Positions 62,265-64,000 of a stretch of 64,000 nucleotides of DNA are shown here, in pieces. The position numbers were made by a program, and so were the translations under genes. This DNA comes from Nageia nagi (taxonomy: Eukaryota; Pinophyta), in assembly GCA_050084985.1 (NCBI GenBank), contig JBITNC010000001.1, positions 154,628,001 to 154,692,000 on the forward strand, read 5' to 3'. The notes under the pieces are model-generated. The model saw only the letters and a program-made list of their open reading frames with translations, made no database searches and was not told the DNA's origin. Position 1 is the first letter of the stretch; each line of letters begins with the position of its first letter.

Positions 62265-63733
62265 TTTTCCTTTCATCTTTAAGGCATATTTTGAGGAATA
62301 TATGCATGATGTAGACTTTGGAGAGGTGTATCAGAAGAGGAAATAATCATATACACCAAATTGTAAAGGTATATATGTATTTTACATGAAGGAAAGATTT
62401 CTCTTCAATTATAATGCTTTGTGTATTCCTAAAAGGAGAGAGAATTCAATTGATTAGAGAGGATCATACATAAAAACATTCTCAACATTTGGGGTTGATA
62501 AAATAATTGTAAATGTGCAAAGATATATATATTGGCAAAAGATGCAAGAGCAAGTTACCAAGTGTATAAGAGGGTATGTAATATATATTGCACTAGTAAA
62601 CCTAGAAATAGGAAATTGTGTTTGTATCAACCACTTCCAATTCTTAATCATCCTTGGGAGCATGTTTCAAAGGATTTTGTATGAAGATTAAATATTTCCA
62701 AGAAGGAATATGACTATTTATTAATGGACATTATTGATAAATTTAACAAGATGTGTGTGCTAATTCTATGTAAGAAGATTCAAATGGATCCAAAAGTTGT
62801 AAAATATTTCTTTTCTCATGTGTGGGTTCTTTTTGGATTACCTAATTCTATTATTTTGGATATATAGCTTATAATATTTAGGTAAAATTTGGAATGTTTA
62901 TGAGAGAAGATGGACACTAGGAAAAAAAAAGCACCATTTTTCATCCTCGAATGGATGGCAAACTAAAGTGGTAAAATTGAGAGGTTATCATAGAAAGCAT
63001 CCAAAGTCTTGGGATGAGCATCTTGTATTTAATCAGTATTTTACAATAGGAAAATTCACACCTCTATAAATAAAACTCAATTTGAAACCTGTTATGGATA
63101 TTTACTCCATATCTATTTGATTGTATTTTTGGATAAAAATAGGATAATGGTGTTTGAGTTGTGAATGAAGAGAAGTAAGATAAATAATTCATTAATAAAA
63201 TAAGGTAAATTCATTTGAAATTCCAATAAAAACTCTAAGTAACCTACTCCAAATACAAATTAAGGTATGAAAAGTATAGGTTTAACCAAAAGTTCCATGT
63301 GGGAGATCCATTTTGGTTCCATCTCAATAAGGATAGGTTACAAGGATAGTTATCTAAAAACATTAAACCAATTAAGTATGGACCATTTTGTATTATGGAA
63401 CAAGTAAGTGATAATGCATTCAAATTGGATCTACCTACTTATATGAATATGTATTTAGTTGTTAATGTGAAGACCTTAAAGTTATTTGAACCATCCATGC
63501 TAACTATAGAAGAATAAGAAATAGATCAATTTTTTCCATCAATTGATGACTTATCTCCAAATATAATTTATAATCTTATGGAAGATTCAATTTTGCAAAA
63601 AAAGGTTTGTACTACTAGAAGGGGTGAGAAAGAAAAAGGGTTGGTTGGGTTGAAGGGCCAAATGTGTACTAAAGATAAATGGTATGAAAAAGTTAAGGTT
63701 GGGGGATTATTTCCTTATATTATTCATACGTAA
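62265..63733 (+). pseudogene. pol: Ty3/gypsy integrase fragment, 5'-truncated
   Basis: Plus-strand reading starts within the RNase H-integrase connection (VDFGEVYQKRK, FLFNYNALCIPK near 62395-62430). It continues through a decayed zinc domain (YIYWQKMQEQVTKCI), a core with SNGWQTKVV in place of Q-T-DGQTEVV (about 62948-62975), HPKSWDEHLVF, then the C-terminal HVGDPFWFHLNKDRLQG and MYLVVNVKTLKLFEPSML (about 63445-63500). A TTRRGEKE block and final KWYEKVKVGGLFPYIIHT lead to a TAA at 63731-63733. No chromodomain is visible. Gag to RNase H are absent and no LTR is in view. Confidence 0.8.
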
Positions 63734-64000
63734 GCATTTATGGGATAAAATTCCTTCCCCATGAGGGAGGCATTATCTGAAATAGGTCAATTCAAAAGTT
63801 TTATCATCCATGAATAAAGGTTTGGGTACGAAGAATCATCTCTATATTTAAAATCAAATATACTCTAGTAGAATGATGTATTGTATCAATAGAAATTAAA
63901 ATATAGATACTATAGAAGCCTAATGATAGGGCACTGATACTATTCTTAAAATGCTAATGCCATTCCTTCAAATGACTAGTGTGGGAAAATTAAACATTCA
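63734..64000 (+). other. 3' flank of gypsy fragment
   Basis: Purine-rich CATGAGGGAGGCATTA near 63760 could be a polypurine tract, but no LTR can be paired within the window. No gene seen. Confidence 0.3.

Overview
This window is AT-rich nuclear DNA from a land plant with a large, repeat-dominated genome. The evidence is Ty1/copia and Ty3/gypsy LTR retrotransposons with plant-type primer sites, a CACTA (En/Spm)-type transposase-associated ORF, a chromovirus, Tat-lineage elements and a plant mobile domain remnant. The sequence alone does not fix the species or clade. I found no intact host gene, no rRNA or tRNA gene and no CRISPR array. Nearly every protein-coding stretch is a decayed transposon gene with many stops, TAG prominent among them.

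Left block (1-14284): a plus-strand copia element with very long LTRs. Its 5' LTR starts before the window. A solo LTR (2235-3326, TSD GAGAT) splits its gag. Its 3' LTR (7756-9166 plus 13659-14284) is split by a minus-strand LTR element without coding domains (9167-13658), and one deletion has removed part of both. Next come an unrecognised coding remnant (14285-16145) and the C-terminal half of a minus-strand CACTA TNP2-type gene (17288-18600).

Central block (18601-61207): a nest of retrotransposons joined by LTR pairs and target-site duplications. The outermost is minus-strand element B (LTRs 18601-19327 and 60470-61207, perfect TSD CTTAT), inserted into the CACTA gene. Removing B and one TSD copy lets the CACTA reading frame run straight through. 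B contains (i) minus-strand element C (23452-50832, Ty3/gypsy Tat lineage), which itself contains plus-strand Tat element D (28736-37030), and (ii) plus-strand chromovirus E (51438-56961). C also carries an antisense plant-mobile-domain remnant and an unrecognised sense-strand extra ORF between pol and its 3' LTR. B and the small element in the copia LTR belong to one related family with no recognisable gag or pol, resembling large non-autonomous (LARD-like) elements.

Right block (61208-64000): the 5' part of the CACTA DUF4218 region, then a plus-strand Ty3/gypsy integrase fragment (62265-63733) without LTRs in view.

Insertion order that can be read: CACTA first, then B, then C and E into B, and D into C. 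Separately, the copia element came first, then the solo-LTR parent and the LARD-like element inserted into it.
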